The translations under genes were made by a program, and so were the position numbers. Below, piece by piece: positions 1 to 12,659 of a stretch of DNA of 64,000 nt. Source of the DNA: Spirodela intermedia (Eukaryota; Streptophyta; Magnoliopsida; Alismatales; Araceae); contig LR746269.1 of NCBI GenBank assembly GCA_902729315.2, positions 8,840,231 through 8,904,230 on the forward strand, read 5' to 3'. How positions within the stretch are numbered: position 1 is the first letter of the stretch; the number at the start of each line of letters is the position of its first letter. The notes under the pieces were generated by a model. The model made no database searches. It saw only the letters and a program-made list of their open reading frames with translations, and was not told the DNA's origin.

Positions 1-1900
1 CTCAAAATTGCCCTAATTTGGGATATCCATGTTGTTTGTGCTGATTGAGGCAACACAAATTGAATCCTACTCACTTTATGACCACCAGTATATATCCATG
101 TTGCAATAAGGAGAAGGAAAAATGTGATTCAGTGCTCAAAGAGCTGAATAAGAATTCCCTCCAAATCAAAAAGGACGAATGCATGAAGATGATAAGCAAA
201 ATCCAAACAAGCCACATATACTATAGAGAACTCCAAAATCACTTAAAGATCATATAGTTATTGACCATGGTCTAAGAACTTTGAACTAGAATTGTCTTGA
301 GAACATGGATGGGGGGAGATATAAGGGAGAAAGGGAGGTCATTTCAAAGGTTAAAAAAAAGTATATCTCCATATATTCATGTATGTAGGGTCATGAAGTG
401 ACAACACATTATCTTTTTCAGTCCACCCAATATTATTTCATCTGAAAATATAGTAACAAAACTAAATTGAAGGGCTTAATCTTGTAATCTGCCCATCACC
501 TAGACAAAAGATTAAGCAAAAATGAGAATAAAATGTAATAAAAACATAGATTGAATTCATAAGTTCCTACAACAATTACTCCCTTCTCTCTAGGTCTCAC
601 TCGGAGAGAACTTGGCCCAAAAAACTTCCCTAAAAGTTGATTGACTCACCTGCTATATCCCCTCTCTAGACCCTTTTCTCTTTTTCTCAAAACTTCGTTT
701 GGATTTTCATCCCCATAAATCTCAACAATCACTGCAAAATGAGATTTTCCCTCCCATTCGTTTCATTGTCCAAAATAGAATATGAATACTAATGTATACA
801 TGGATGATGTGGCTCGAAATGTTGACCTTGTTGTTTGTTGACTTATGGCCTCATGGCCCATAAATCCTTCGATGCATCATCTTACTGATGTGGTCATGAA
901 TCGCCATATTTTTTATGACTATTTTGATGATTTCTAAATTATTAAAAAATTACAGAAAAAATTACCTCATAATTTCTTTGAAAATTCTAAGAAAATCTAC
1001 TTTCTAAATTTCAACTTCACGATAAATTTTCTGTCAATTGTAAAATATTTCTCAAGGTTATAAACCTTGGATAGTTATATTAGTACATGAACTAAAAATC
1101 AAAAATATATTTATATTACATAAATTTTATAAATTAAAAAATTAAATATAAACTCATCACAATTCCCAAACCAATACTAACACATTTTGACTTTAATAAT
1201 TTATATTTTATATTGATTCATGTGAAAATTACTTTAATTTTACCTTTTTATTATATAAAATTAAAGCATTATCATCCAACGTATTAAACCCAAGTATAAA
1301 AAGGGCATTTTCATCCAAATTAGGGTACCAATATTCAAATGAAATTTATAGGCAGTAGCTACCTCACACCCTTCTTCCACCTCCTCTTTCCAATGTCCCA
1401 AGAGGCATTATGTTAAACTTAGCCTGATGGAGTCATTTGACCTCCTTTTCCTCCAACCTTTGTCATCTGAGTCCTTTGACAAGGTAAAAATCTCTCTATT
1501 CTTAATTGAAGATGGTGGTAACATTTTAAAAAAATATTCTTAATATTTTTCTTGTTGTGCAGTTGAAACTGGATGAATGTTAAAACACTTGTGCTATGCT
1601 TACAACATGATTTACTTTGGATAGTTTATTCTAGGATCATAGGGGGTCAATATAGGTTCACGAAACCTAGGTTTAAGAGGTTCTCAATCTCAAGAAAATC
1701 AGATGTATTTTAGGGATTATAATAGTCGAACCAAGGTTGAAACCTCAAAAAAAGATGTATGTCAAAAAGAGTTTGGTCAAACCACTATAAAATTTTCATC
1801 ACATGAGTCTCTCTTTCAATGTTTTAATTAGACTCACTCAAGTGAACAACTAGAAAACATAGAACTAAATTATATTTATAAAAGACATTACTAAAAGTTA
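1..1900. other. AT-rich intergenic DNA, no gene recognised
   Basis: Both strands carry only short stop-interrupted frames. No conserved domain, splice-bounded exon or structural RNA could be recognised. It borders the decayed copia element that begins at about 1.9 kb and may contain more degraded transposon sequence, but nothing specific supports that. Confidence 0.6.
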
Positions 1901-4600
1901 TATATTTAAATTAGGAATCAACTTCACCCCAAAATCTCATCTTTAAAATCATTAGAGGTAAATACTTCATCATAGAGTTTATAACAAAGGAACATAAGTT
2001 TTAGAAGAATATCTTCATGTCAAGTTCATATTAAATCTAGAAGTAGAAAGAAATTTTGATGTAGATAGACTAGAAGAGAAAATGGAAGAAATAAAGGAAA
2101 TGAATGATCAAATGTCTAAATTAAAATCTAAAAATAAAAATTACTGAATAATAGAAATTCGTAAAAGGCCATCAGAAGAAAATATTATGGGAGATATGAA
2201 GAATAAAGTTAATATTATATTATGGGAGATGTTTGATTAGTTTGCTTCACATCTAAAATTCAACCTAAAATATTGATAAATAGATAAATTTCATGAACAA
2301 AGAGCTTGAACATTTAGAGTATAAGGACAAAATGAATATTTAGAGATAAATTAAATAAATAAGGCAAGGCTATTAGGAATAAAACCAAAGTTACAGCTCA
2401 AGGATGTGCCCAAGAAGTAGCTGATTGCAAAGAAATTAATGCTCTAATACCAAGACTACATACTATTAGGATATCGCTCATATTTGCAAGCATAAACATG
2501 CTTAAATTATATCAAATAGATGTCAAGTACATTTGTAAATAGAAAAATAAAAGAGATTTATATATCTCAACCACCTAGGTCTGTTTATGTTGATAACATA
2601 ATATCTAGATCAAGTGATGAAATTAGTTGCAAAAAGTTATCTACAATAATGAAGAAGGAATTTTAAATGAACATTTTGGGAGAGAGAATATCCTTTGTAG
2701 GACTCAAAAAAATCAGAAAAGGTAATATTTTATCTCCCATGAAAAATATAACAAGGACTTAAGAAATTTAATATATATGGATTAAAATCTCAAAGCATAT
2801 CATGGAATGTAATTTACAATTATATCATAATGAAAAAAGAAAAGAGAATGATAGAACTTAATATAAAGGAATCATACTTGACTTAACATCTTATTTAGTA
2901 TGTCTGTGTAAAATTTCAAAGTGATCCTAAAAGCTCACACTAAAGTGCGACAAAGATAAGTTTTAGATATATGTCAATAACCAAATCATTAGGGATTTGG
3001 TGTCCCAAAGACTATGAATTAAAAGATTTGGTATCTTTAAATGTATCAACCAAAGATTTTATGACATGTCGATTGACTTTGGGAGTCTCAACAATTTTGA
3101 TGTTAATAAAAGTTAATTTGGTAATATATCATTGATACTTATATGTTATCCTTTAAATGTGAATTTTCAAATATTAAGTTAGATGATAAATTAAAGAAAA
3201 ACACTCAAAAGTAAAAATATCTATATTACTAATCTATGGGAAAAATGATTTTTAGTTGTAAGATGTGGTGCCATAGATATTAGTACAGATCACTCATTGA
3301 ATTTTAGGGATATGCTCAGTCCAAAATAGACTACTCAACTAATCCACTTCTAACTATTATGACTGTTAGAGTAAGACATCATATACGGACTTCAACAAAA
3401 GCGATGCTCATGATGTGAAGTAAGATAGAAGAAAGAACAACTCACAACAAAAGTACTAACACAAGAATTTTACATGATTCAGAGGTTAGCCTCCTACGTC
3501 TATGGGTGACGACGAAAACTCCACTAGATGCCAAAAGTAGTATAAGAGAATCACTCCTCAATAATTCAGAGAACAGATTCCTAATCTTGACGCTTCTAAA
3601 ATCCTAAAGAACGAATCATTGATCTTGGCCCTCTGAGGTACTCACCAACCTAAGAAATCTTCTTTGGAAACTCTCTCCCAATCACTCTCTCTCTATGATG
3701 GAACAAGGGTAGAAGGGGGTTACTTGTGCTGCTCCAAATGAGGGGAGGTGACTCTCCTCGTAGCCATCTCAATAATCATGCCAGCAAGAACCTTGAAAAA
3801 CATGCCAAATGGTTTCCCTTTCTTCCACCTGCATTGTTCCACTTCGTGACCTGCTCAACCCATAAATGGGCCGTTGAGTCTATGAGAATCGGCCTTCCAA
3901 TTGACCGTTTCTCCCTCGCACTCCGTCTCTCCTCTCTACATTAAATATGTGCATTTAATGTGATAACCTCGAAAAAAGGCAAGCCACATTAAACGGCAAT
4001 GGCTCATAAAGATGAAGTATAAAAGGAGGCCTTTTGCTCATATTAGAGATTCAATAGAAAAGGAAAGAATCAAATGAAGAGCTGCTCTCCCATCCTTACT
4101 CCTTGGATTTGAAGCAATATTATTGCCTTACATTGATTGTGCTCAAGCCTCACTATCTCATCCTACATTTTGAGGCTTCGTTCACTAAAGATACATTTTT
4201 AAGCTAAAGAAGGTAGTTGTTGATTTGGTAAGCATATACACTATTCTTTGCATTGTGACATGTTGAATGATATCAGATCCTTTTGCACATATATCATTGA
4301 GACCATTCATATTTAGCATTTCTTCATTTGAGTTGTATAATCTAGCACATTTGCTCACTGAGACATATATATTCAATGAAGGTTTACCCATAACTTAATG
4401 GATCATAAAAACTTTGTATTTAAAGAGTAGATTAGGTCTAATTGATTAAACCATGATAAAACCTTGTTTGTGAATCTCCATCTATTATGCCATATAATTG
4501 ATAATCAAGAATAGAAAAAAGTCTAATTCACCCCCACCCCCTTCTCTTGAACTACAATGCTGCCAAAGGTAAACAAACAATATTATTATATCTTAAATTA
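1900..4600 (+). mobile_element. Decayed Ty1/copia retrotransposon, SIRE/Maximus-like (RT, RNase H remnants and LTR-like block)
   Basis: Conceptual translation across several frames and stops on the plus strand follows the copia pol order. Around 2385-2560 the text resembles the reverse-transcriptase core (a VAQG-like start, then a segment like 'ARLEAIRILLAFAS..LYQMDV'). Around 2580-2760 it resembles the catalytic region, with VYVDNI in place of the usual FVDDI, followed by text like 'STIMKKEF' and 'GLKI'. Around 2870-3120 it resembles the RNase H approach ('YLVCLCKI', then 'LGIWCPKDYELKDL'). From about 3360 to 4580 there is an LTR-like block with a TATA sequence (TATAAAAGG near 4019) and a terminal CACCCCCAC-type tract near 4530, as often seen at the end of this lineage's LTR. 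Many stops and frameshifts are present, so it is dead. Lineage and both ends are approximate; no target-site duplication was identified. Confidence 0.7.
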
Positions 4601-7600
4601 CTAGGATATTTCGCCTTTATTAGAGATCTTTTATGATGTGTCAAATTCTCTAATATGTCATACTTATCAAATTTCATTGAAAAAGATCTCTCATTCTCCT
4701 CTTTCCTAATAATTAGTCTGATTTAATTGAGTCAACACACTTTTGCTTTCTAGAATAAAATGAGTGAATGCACACTAAGGCCACATTGTCTCATATCAAA
4801 TCTGAAATATTGGTTCTTCCTATAATTTGGACTACTTTCTGATGTATACAAGCTTAAACCATGAATTAGACCAATCCGATTTCTTCTTTTAAACATGCAT
4901 GGAAATATAAATTTTAGTCGAAATAGGAACATCAATGAAAATCAAAAAAAGAATTGTAATCTACAGTTCAGTAAAAAAAGAATATCTTGAATTAGAAAAT
5001 CAGAACCAACAAGAAAAACAAAGAAGCTAAGTTGAGTATATCATGGATCATATACACGACAAGATACCAAAAACAAAAGAAAAAAGATGTACAAAAAAAC
5101 TACACAACTATTAAAGAGAAAGAATAAAGAACTAGGTTTTTCTTGAAAAGAAACACTTGTGGGTCAACATGGTCTCTTTCCTCTTTGCGGTTTTGACACA
5201 ATTTTTTAGGTTAACACATGAGTCGATCCACTTTTTCTCTCCTTTTAGTTTTCCTCTACAATAATTTATTTTACTTTGATTTTCTTTAGCTTGATGTGTC
5301 TTTATTTCTTACCATATGTTTTCTTCATATAATTCTTGGAAAATATATTTACACAAAAAAACCTAAATATTTATATCATGGTTATTAAATTAGTATATCA
5401 AAATATATTTCATTAAAAATTTATTTAATATTTATGTGATTAATTTTGTAATTTTCTGATAGATATATTCACATGAAATGTCAATCAACAATAATCAAGA
5501 CATAATAACATTTATAACCTTGTACAGTAAATTTAACGTGGTGTCATTTGAATTTCCAATTTAATAAAAATAAGCAAATATATGATTTAAGCTTATACAA
5601 TACGATTTACATAAATAATGATGTATTTAATCGTGCGCACATCTCTCTCTAAATCAGATATCTGATTGTTTAAAAACATAGCATTTGAGATTTAATATTT
5701 TAGCATGATATGCTAATTTTTATCATTCACAGCTGATTTGACCATTTTAGGACGTAAGATCATTTATGAAAGAGAGACCTAGTTTAATTTCTGAAAAATC
5801 ATTGTGAATCTCTTTTCAGATTATTGCGAATCTATCTTCAACCAGAGGTTGAGTAATAATGTTGTAATATGCCTTTTTTTGTTTCTAAAGATTTTATACT
5901 AATGTGATCGTTCTGCACATGATATCATCATAAATCATGCCTGACATTAATGTATATTTAACTCAAAACAAATGTGATGAACAAATACCAATACCAGAAA
6001 GGAACGGCACCTGAAGATAAAACCGTAAAGAAGTTGACAAAAGCAAATATTTAGTTATGTCAAGTTTGATATCAATGGTACAAATAGAACGGTCATAGCA
6101 GTGGAAACCATATAAGGGAAAAGCTAGAAGCAACAAACCCTTAAAGATGGTGATGAACCTGAGCCAACTCTACAATGGCACGAGCGTGAATGAAACCTCG
6201 GCGAGATCAAAGATTCCTTCGTGAGCATGACGACAAATGGCACGTCCTCGCAAGAGGAGAACTAACTAACAAAGCGGAACGGGCTTGCCAGATCGATAAC
6301 TAGGACACTAATTCAAGCAGTTCGGGATTGAGGCTCTAGCAGCATCTCAGGGAGGAATAGAACGTCTCTGGCTATCGCAGGGACATGAGACGGCCAAGAT
6401 GATGCTAGAGAAGAGCGGTGACTGGCGATGTCTTGAAGGAAAAGATGGCTTTAATGGGGAAAGAAAAGCATATTCTTATATCTTGTTAGATACCTCACAG
6501 GGAGATAAATTAGTTTCCATTGAATGAGGTTTAGGGTGTATACTATATATGCATACCTATGTTCATAAGAAAAACAATAGGCAGATAAATGACATGATTT
6601 ATTAGAGAGAGAATCGGAGGGAAGAGTTAGAGATGGAGAGAGAGGTGAGGTGCAAGGTATCGAGAAAGGAGATGGAGAAAGTACGGAGATAAGATGTGGG
6701 GAGAGGAGATGGATATAAAGACATAAAGCTGAGATGTAGAGACAAGTAGCGGTATTAAGGTTGAGAGAGAGAGTGGAAGAGAAGAGAGAGAAAGAGGGAC
6801 TACAGATTGCGGCTCCAGAAGGCAAGGCAGTCCCACATGAGGAAATAAACGTCCAACGGGAGCTTTTTTGTTGTACGGCTCGTGAGAAATATTTTCGTAC
6901 GGTAGCCTTATTCCCCTTCGTCGGATTGATATCAAAGTCAACGAGGCGACGCCCACCGCAATTGGCGTCTCCATTAATTGACCTCACCACCTCCGTGAAA
7001 TCCGCATCGGACGAGAATGGACAGGCACGTGAAGAAACCGCGTTGTTGTAGTTCTCCGTTGACGGGCACGCAGAAAGAACGCTCATTGTGTCAATGGCCC
7101 GGGGGGGACTGAAGCTCGACGCCACAGAGTTCAGCTGAGGTTTACTGGAGACTAACAGAAGCGAGAGGAGATCAACAGCTGGTGGCCCCCGGCGGCTTTC
7201 GCTATCCTTCACCAACTCTCTCTCTCTCTCTCTCTCTCTCTCCCTTGCTCTCCATCGATCCATCTAGATATCTAGATCGATCTTGGTGTTTCAGAGCCTC
7301 CGCTACCCCGTTCAGGAGCGGGCAAGGTCTTGGTCAACAACCAGTGATTTTTAATGCTCGTCCAACGCTTCCGGATCTCCCTCTTGTGTACGGTACGGCC
7401 CACAACAGCCCCAGCAGCCGCCTTGAAATTCAGCGCTCGTTCCCAAATTCTCGTGCCGGAGAAGGAAGAGATCTGATCTTCGCGGCAGAAGAATCGGTCA
7501 TGAACATCTCCGAGAAGACCCGCCAACAAAAATATTTTCCTTCGCCGCCAAGCATAGAAGACCGACCCATCTGATAAAAGCCAGGAAAGAAGTCCCGCGA

Positions 7601-7900
7601 TATGAAAGATCTCTTATTTTTCAAAGAAAAATGTTTGCGTATGTATATGAAATAAAGGAGATTTCTTCAGATGACGACGTTTTCTTTTCGTGAAACGGAG
7701 AAGAGCCATTGGATGGGAGTGATATTCTTCAGAAAAGAAAGCATCAATTACTTCCCCGTGAGGTGAATCGATATAGGTTCGGCTGTAGCCTGGATTTACA
7801 GACCAGATCAGTCAGTATCTAGAAGACTCTCCCCCGCCCCCCAAGAAACTAGATGAAAGTAGGGAAGAAACATTAGGGGGCGTTTATATTCCCCCTGAAC
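4600..7900. other. Intergenic DNA downstream of the WRKY gene, no gene recognised
   Basis: 4.6-6.4 kb is AT-rich with short frames only. 6.45-7.6 kb contains longer frames on both strands, including a 270-codon minus frame at 6451-7263, but these run through (GA)n/(CT)n tracts, have low-complexity composition and match no family I recognise. The stretch may include the 3' UTR of the WRKY gene just below 7901. Confidence 0.5.
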
Positions 7901-9030
7901 CTACTCTCTCTTCACAGAATCAAGGGAAACCAGATCCTGCAGCAGACCCCTGTCCCTGACGAACACCGAGGACCGATCAGTCAGGCCGCCGACAGGGGAG
8001 AGGGCGAGAGACGGCGGCGTCAGGTTGTTGCTGAAGGGCGGTTGAGATCTCTGCAGAGGGTAGGAGAATGCAGAGACGCCGGCGAGCGGTGTCAACGGCG
8101 GAGCTCCGACGAGGGACAACGGGCAGAAGTGGTGGGCGCCGCCGCCGCCGCAGCGGGGGCCGATGGGAGTGGGGTGGGTGTGCTGCCCCTCGTAGGTCGT
8201 CACCACCACGCTGGGATCCTCCGCTGACCTCTCCACCCTCTTCTTCACCCCACACAGGGCGGTGGTGCAACGGTAGTAGCTCCTGCGTCTCACTCCGTTT
8301 CAGAGAGACGACGGCGGAAGCAGACAACGGTGGCGGCGGGGATCAGAGCTTACCTCGGGAAAGGCCCGTTCTTGACGGCCTTCTGGCCGTACTTGCGCCA
8401 CCGGTACCCGTCATCGAGATTGTCCACGTCACTCTTGGTCATGAAGGCGAATCTTGGCTCCTGCCGCCCGTTCTTCGCATTCTTCCTCTTCTTAGTCCCC
8501 CGCGATCTGGTCAGCAATCACGAACAAGATTCCTTTTTGAGATAATTCGCTTAATATTTCTCCTGGTTTCAAGGGGGAAATAGAGATTCAGAGAGAGAGA
8601 GGGGGTTCCAAGCTAACGTCTGCTTCAACTTCTTCGTCTCCTTCTCTTCTTCCTCATCATCCTCCTCTTCCTCCTCTTCCTCCTCGTCTGCTTCCGTTGT
8701 GACTGCGGATTTAGGCTGGTCGGCGTCGCTGGGTGTCGGTGGGGGATCCATCTTGTCGGAAAATTCCGGTGACGAAGAGAGCAGCGTGTCCAGGGACTCT
8801 GAAAGTGGCAGCGGCGGAGAAATCGGGAGCTCGAACAAGGAGGGAGAGAGGCCCAGCAGCTCCATGAAGCCGCCTATCGAGGAGGAGCTCGAGTTCCCGA
8901 AATGGTCCTCACCGACGAACTCGAACATCTCTCCCACTCCACCTGTCTGCTCCGACCTCGTCCCCGGCGGGTTATCCATACCAAACCTCCCCCCTTCCCC
9001 ACCCTTGACCATCATCCTCTCATTCCCCAC
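7901..9030 (-). CDS. WRKY transcription factor, group IIc (WRKY48-like)
   Basis: Three coding exons on the minus strand, 9030-8618, 8506-8354 and 8282-7901, join in phase to 315 aa. The single WRKY domain has WRKYGQK at about residues 174-180 and a C-X4-C-X23-H-X-H zinc finger (CTTALC ... HTH), the group II pattern. The last intron interrupts the Arg codon of 'PFPR/SYY', the conserved position outside groups IIa/b. '[10 protein letters not shown]' after the second Cys and '[13 protein letters not shown]' before the domain point to the WRKY48/23/71 branch of IIc. A KKRK basic patch (residues 143-146) is a plausible nuclear signal. The N-terminal half has an acidic Glu/Asp run encoded by a (TCC/TCT)n repeat. 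'KNGPFPR' replaces the commoner 'KNSPYPR'. Such factors bind W-boxes (TTGAC[C/T]) and usually act in defence or stress. A second in-frame Met (MDNPPG) could be an alternative start. Confidence 0.9.
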
Positions 9031-9399
9031 CCTCTCTCTCTCTCTCCCTCTTCCTGGAGCAAGCGGTGGGGGGGGGGGGAGGGCAAGATGGGGGGCAGGG
9101 TGGGTCTCTTGTTCTCTTCCTCGAAGGAGCCGATGGGGCAGAAAGCCCCTCTATCTTTTGTTATCTCAGCGAAGAGCTATGGAGGGGAGAAGCCGAGCCT
9201 TCGATCGCTGGGGAAGCAGATGCTCTCTCTCTCTCTCTCCGTCTTTGTGCGGAACTGAATGTAGGAAATAAGGAGAGAACGGATAGTGCGAGATAGAGAG
9301 AGAGAGAGAGAAAGAGAGCTTTGAGAACGGATGGGGAGGGAAAGGTCCCACCGTCTTACCGGCGATTCCCGGTCGCCTACTTGTCGGTGCAAACCCCTT

Positions 9400-10065
9400 T
9401 GACCCGGCCAGAGCAGACGGATTTCCCGGCACGTGGCGTCGCGGCCCAAGTTCCCCCGTCTCGCTTGTCAACATGACGTTAATACCCTCGTACTCTTCCC
9501 AAATTCACTCACTTAGCCCTAATAAAAGACGCGACGATCCTCAAACGTCGACGTCGGGGAGTCGTTCGGAGTGACGTCATAATTCGCCACGTGGCCTGTC
9601 ATGTCCTCGAAACTGCGGGAGACGGTCGATGACATAGACGCCGTACTACCGACGGCAATCGGACTGCGGACGACGTAGGACCATTCGCACGTGCGAGCCC
9701 ATCGACGCCGGCGAGGTCGTAACACAATCCGAACCGGTATTCAAGAGATAAGGACGCTCTTTTGGTGTCCTATACCCGTTCAGAGTCCGATATTGTTGCG
9801 GTCTGGTCACCCGTAGGTTCAGTCAAAGATAAAATAGCGTACCACCGGAATAAGACTTGCTTGGGGAGCACTCCAAGTCAGTCAACAATTATGACGTCGG
9901 ATAATTGGTCAACATTTCCTTGTTTCCGTACGGACATGAGAAAATCGAAGATTCACTCGCTCTCTCCCTCTCTTGCTAGATATATATTATATATATTTAA
10001 GTAATATGCGTCTTACAACGCTTTGGTTCATAAGCAGTTGACTCATCAAGGTTCAAGTCAAACCC
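9400..10065. promoter_or_regulatory. Putative WRKY promoter with W-boxes and TGACG elements
   Basis: Upstream of the minus-strand WRKY start there are six TTGAC[C/T] W-box cores on either strand (near 9401, 9820, 9878, 9907, 10036 and 10055). There is also a perfect TGACGTCA palindrome at 9572-9579, two more TGACG cores (near 9474 and 9892), and CACGTG near 9431 and 9591. WRKY genes commonly autoregulate or cross-regulate through W-boxes, and TGACG is the as-1 core bound by TGA bZIP factors. Function is inferred from motif content only. Confidence 0.5.
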
Positions 10066-11189
10066 ATCAAAAATCCTAATCTATGGTCACCGATCTAAAC
10101 CTGGGCGCCCAGCTCTCTCTCTCTCTCTCTCTCTTCCGTTCTCTCCCTCTGCACGCAGACCTGATGAAAATACGTGGGCAATGTTGGGGCCTCACCAGGA
10201 TTTTTCATCAACCATCGTTCTATCTGACCCAATAGGAGTGAACAACGTTATTTATTAAATAAAAAGTAATAGAAAATATGTATAGCTTATTTAAATGATA
10301 TTACCCAGGTAGGTCTTTTTCGTGTTTATCTTATTTGATTTGGTTTAACCCAGGTAGGTGTAAGAAAAACGGTTCTTGGAAATCATTCTACTGAATTTGT
10401 GGGTATCAATATGGTTATAAATTTATTAGTTGGGTTCCAAAGAGTAAGTTTTGATAGAATGGTCAACTTCTCTCTAAGAAGGAAGCCTTAGGAGTGGTTC
10501 AGAAATCAAAGGAAATTGTTTTCATAATCGAACCTCAATATTTGATTTTTCTTGTGATAGTCAGAGTCAGAGTCAGAGTCAAAGTCAGAGTCAAAGTCAT
10601 ATATGTTTTGCTCGAACCTTAGTTGTTGTAATTTCATCAAACAAACAGGCCTCCTATTTCATTCTCACTCAGCATCCTTTTAAGGATGTACTTATTACTT
10701 GCTTTTTTAATTTTATTTTAATATGAATAGTATTGTTGATCATCAATTTCTTGATTAAATACTTATATAATGTGAATGTATCAATCTTAGATTAGAGTGT
10801 TTGGGCATTGTATCCTGAAAATTACATTGCTGTTGTGAACATCTAGACGTAACAAACAACTCTTCAATCATTCAAAGCTCTTGAATTTTCAATAGACCAT
10901 TATGACATATCTCTTTCTACCGAATCGCCCCGGTATTTATTACAATAGTTTGACCGATTCCACACGACGACGATGGGTGACTGGCCCGGATCGCTGGGTC
11001 AACGCGATCAACGGAGTCTAACCCGGGTCGCCGCCGTTTTTCCGAGGCGCGTGAGTTCACAGAAGAAACGGCCCAGTCGATCAGTCTCCTCCCATTCAGC
11101 CTGAGACTCGCCCTCCCGTCCGATCTGAAATCGGCGATTGGTCCGAGAAATTAGTTACTAAAATGGGTGAGAAAGGTGATTCGATTTGC
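10066..11189. other. Intergenic DNA, no gene recognised
   Basis: AT-rich spacer with a (CT)n tract near 10113-10134 and a short array of the hexamer 'cagagt'/'caaagt' near 10560-10600. No exon-like segment was seen on either strand. From about 10920 the composition turns GC-rich and leads into the site II cluster. Confidence 0.5.
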
Positions 11190-11646
11190 GAGAGGGAGGG
11201 CGGCCCAATAATAAGCCCACTTTACCAGACAACCCACGTTGAGGTGGGCCATGTCACCGCCTTGGCCTGCGGCCCACCAATGGATGGGCCCTACCTTTCT
11301 CTATAGCCACCCACTCAACTGTCGACTTCGGATGACGACCTTCCACCGCCGTGCCGTCAGATGGAAGTTTCTCTTCTGTTCTAGTGGGGCCCGCTTGAAT
11401 GATGTTCTCTCTCTAGGTACGTGTCTGCGCCATCTCTCTAGGAGCATTCGTGCTTCTCTCTCTCTCTCTCTCCCTCTCTTTTGCTCTCTAACATCTTCGT
11501 ATACACAGAGATGAAGACATAGAGATAGAGAGAAAGGGAGAGATGGATGGTAAGACGGATATATATATATATATATATATAGATAGAGAGAGAGAGAGAG
11601 AGTGTAAGAAGTGCATTGGGTGTATGAATAAACGTATGAGATGCGG

Positions 11647-11687
<41 letters not shown>

Positions 11688-12310
11688 TTAGACAGAGATG
11701 GGAGTGTAAGAGACAGCCATGGATGGATGCATAAAAGCACGAAAGAGAGGGAGGGAGAGAGAGACGGTTAGACAGAGATAGAGGGAGAGGGAGGGAAAGA
11801 GAGAGATTGGAATATTGAGGGGGACAAGCCCTAACGTGGGCCGGTGGTGTCACAGTAGTGGGCCATCAATCGGAAAATGTCTTGCCTCGGAGGTGGGCCC
11901 GACTTTACGGGTCATCCAGGCCCAGCCTGTGTGGGCCCGAATAGTAAGGCCCATATGAGCCCACATGGAGTCAAAGCCATAACTGTAAAGGGGCCCACTA
12001 ACATCAATCTCGCTCACTCACCGCGTACTCAAGGTTCCACCGCATCTCACTGGCTCCCATATGGCCCGAGTGAGAGTAATCCATAGGCCCAGGACACATT
12101 GGCCCATTTATTTTTCCAGGCATGACTTCTGAGCCCAAACTCTGGCCTAACTGGGCCCATTTACATTTTACATCTCTCTCTCTCTCTCGTTTATGGGCTT
12201 TCCTTCGGTTGGGAACTGGGCCGGCCTTGAGAGTGACTTGGCCAATTCGGCCCAAAAAAAATCTCATCCTTTGAGTGGGAGAAGCCTAATGGGCTTCGTA
12301 TATCTTACTC
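11190..12310. promoter_or_regulatory. Dense cluster of TGGGCC/T (site II) elements without an assigned gene
   Basis: About 20 copies of TGGGC[C/T] or its complement occur in 1.1 kb, most tightly packed at 11838-12300. Site II elements are bound by TCP factors and mark promoters of growth, ribosomal and mitochondrial genes. No coding start could be found for either strand here: the nearest gene, the HLH gene at 12396-12659, is transcribed toward this region. (TA)n at 11560-11581 and (GA)n at 11650-11684 interrupt it. It could be an orphan promoter, the promoter of a non-coding transcript, or a promoter whose gene was lost. Confidence 0.4.
11560..11684. repeat. Compound microsatellite (AT)n and (GA)n
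   Basis: An uninterrupted AT run at 11560-11581 is followed by GA runs at about 11582-11601 and 11650-11684. The apparent open frames here, which read as Ser-Leu or Arg-Glu repeats, are products of the dinucleotide repeats and not genes. Confidence 0.9.
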
Positions 12311-12395
12311 AGATCACATAGGGCTGCCCCAGAGCTACAGTTTCATGTTCTTCAATAACAGTACTCATGTGGCGTAGAGAGAGAGAGAGAGGGGG

Positions 12396-12659
12396 TCAGC
12401 GGGAGGCGGGGGAGCTTGTGAGGACGTTGACGACGACCCGCATGGCGTTGACCTGCAGCTGGAGGGAGACGACATAGTCGATAGCGTCCCCGAAGAGCCG
12501 GCGAACGCCGGCAGGCGACCCGCCGGGGAGGAGCTGCCGGAGGGCGTTGACCCGCCCCACTCGCTCCGCCGCCGCCGCCGCCGCCGCCGGCAGGAGCCCT
12601 CCATGGGGTCTAGAGGAGAGAGAAGACGACCGCCCCACAGCGAGGAGACTACAGTGCAT
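12396..12659 (-). CDS. Small atypical helix-loop-helix protein, UPBEAT1-like
   Basis: An intronless minus-strand frame of 87 codons from the Met at 12659; the frame stays open to a Met at 12779. The C-terminal half reads as an HLH: 'RVNALRQLLPGG' (helix 1), a short loop, then 'LFGDAIDYVVSLQLQVNAM' and 'VVVNVL' (helix 2). Spacing and the LF...DY(I/V)..L.....M pattern match UPBEAT1 and related HLH proteins that lack a DNA-binding basic region and act by dimerisation in growth or redox control. A (GCC)n run near 12568-12590 is read as poly-Ala here. In the next frame the same DNA gives Met-Glu-Gly-Ser-Cys plus eight Arg, so the true N-terminus or an ancestral frame is uncertain. A TATA-like TTTATATG lies only about 25 bp upstream of 12659. 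Confidence 0.55.
   Translation of the reverse strand: MHCSLLAVGRSSSLSSRPHGGLLPAAAAAAAERVGRVNALRQLLPGGSPAGVRRLFGDAIDYVVSLQLQVNAMRVVVNVLTSSPASR

Noticed and set aside
6451-7263. 270-codon minus-strand open frame
   Set aside because: Composition is driven by (GA)n/(CT)n tracts and Ser/Leu-rich text, with no family resemblance or splice context, and an overlapping frame of similar quality exists. More likely non-coding DNA downstream of the WRKY gene.
8068-8583. 171-codon plus-strand frame over the WRKY gene
   Set aside because: It is antisense to validated WRKY exons and is a by-product of GC-rich codons.
11438-11853. Several 90-120 codon frames of Ser-Leu or Arg-Glu repeats
   Set aside because: They are translations of (GA)n, (CT)n and (AT)n microsatellites.
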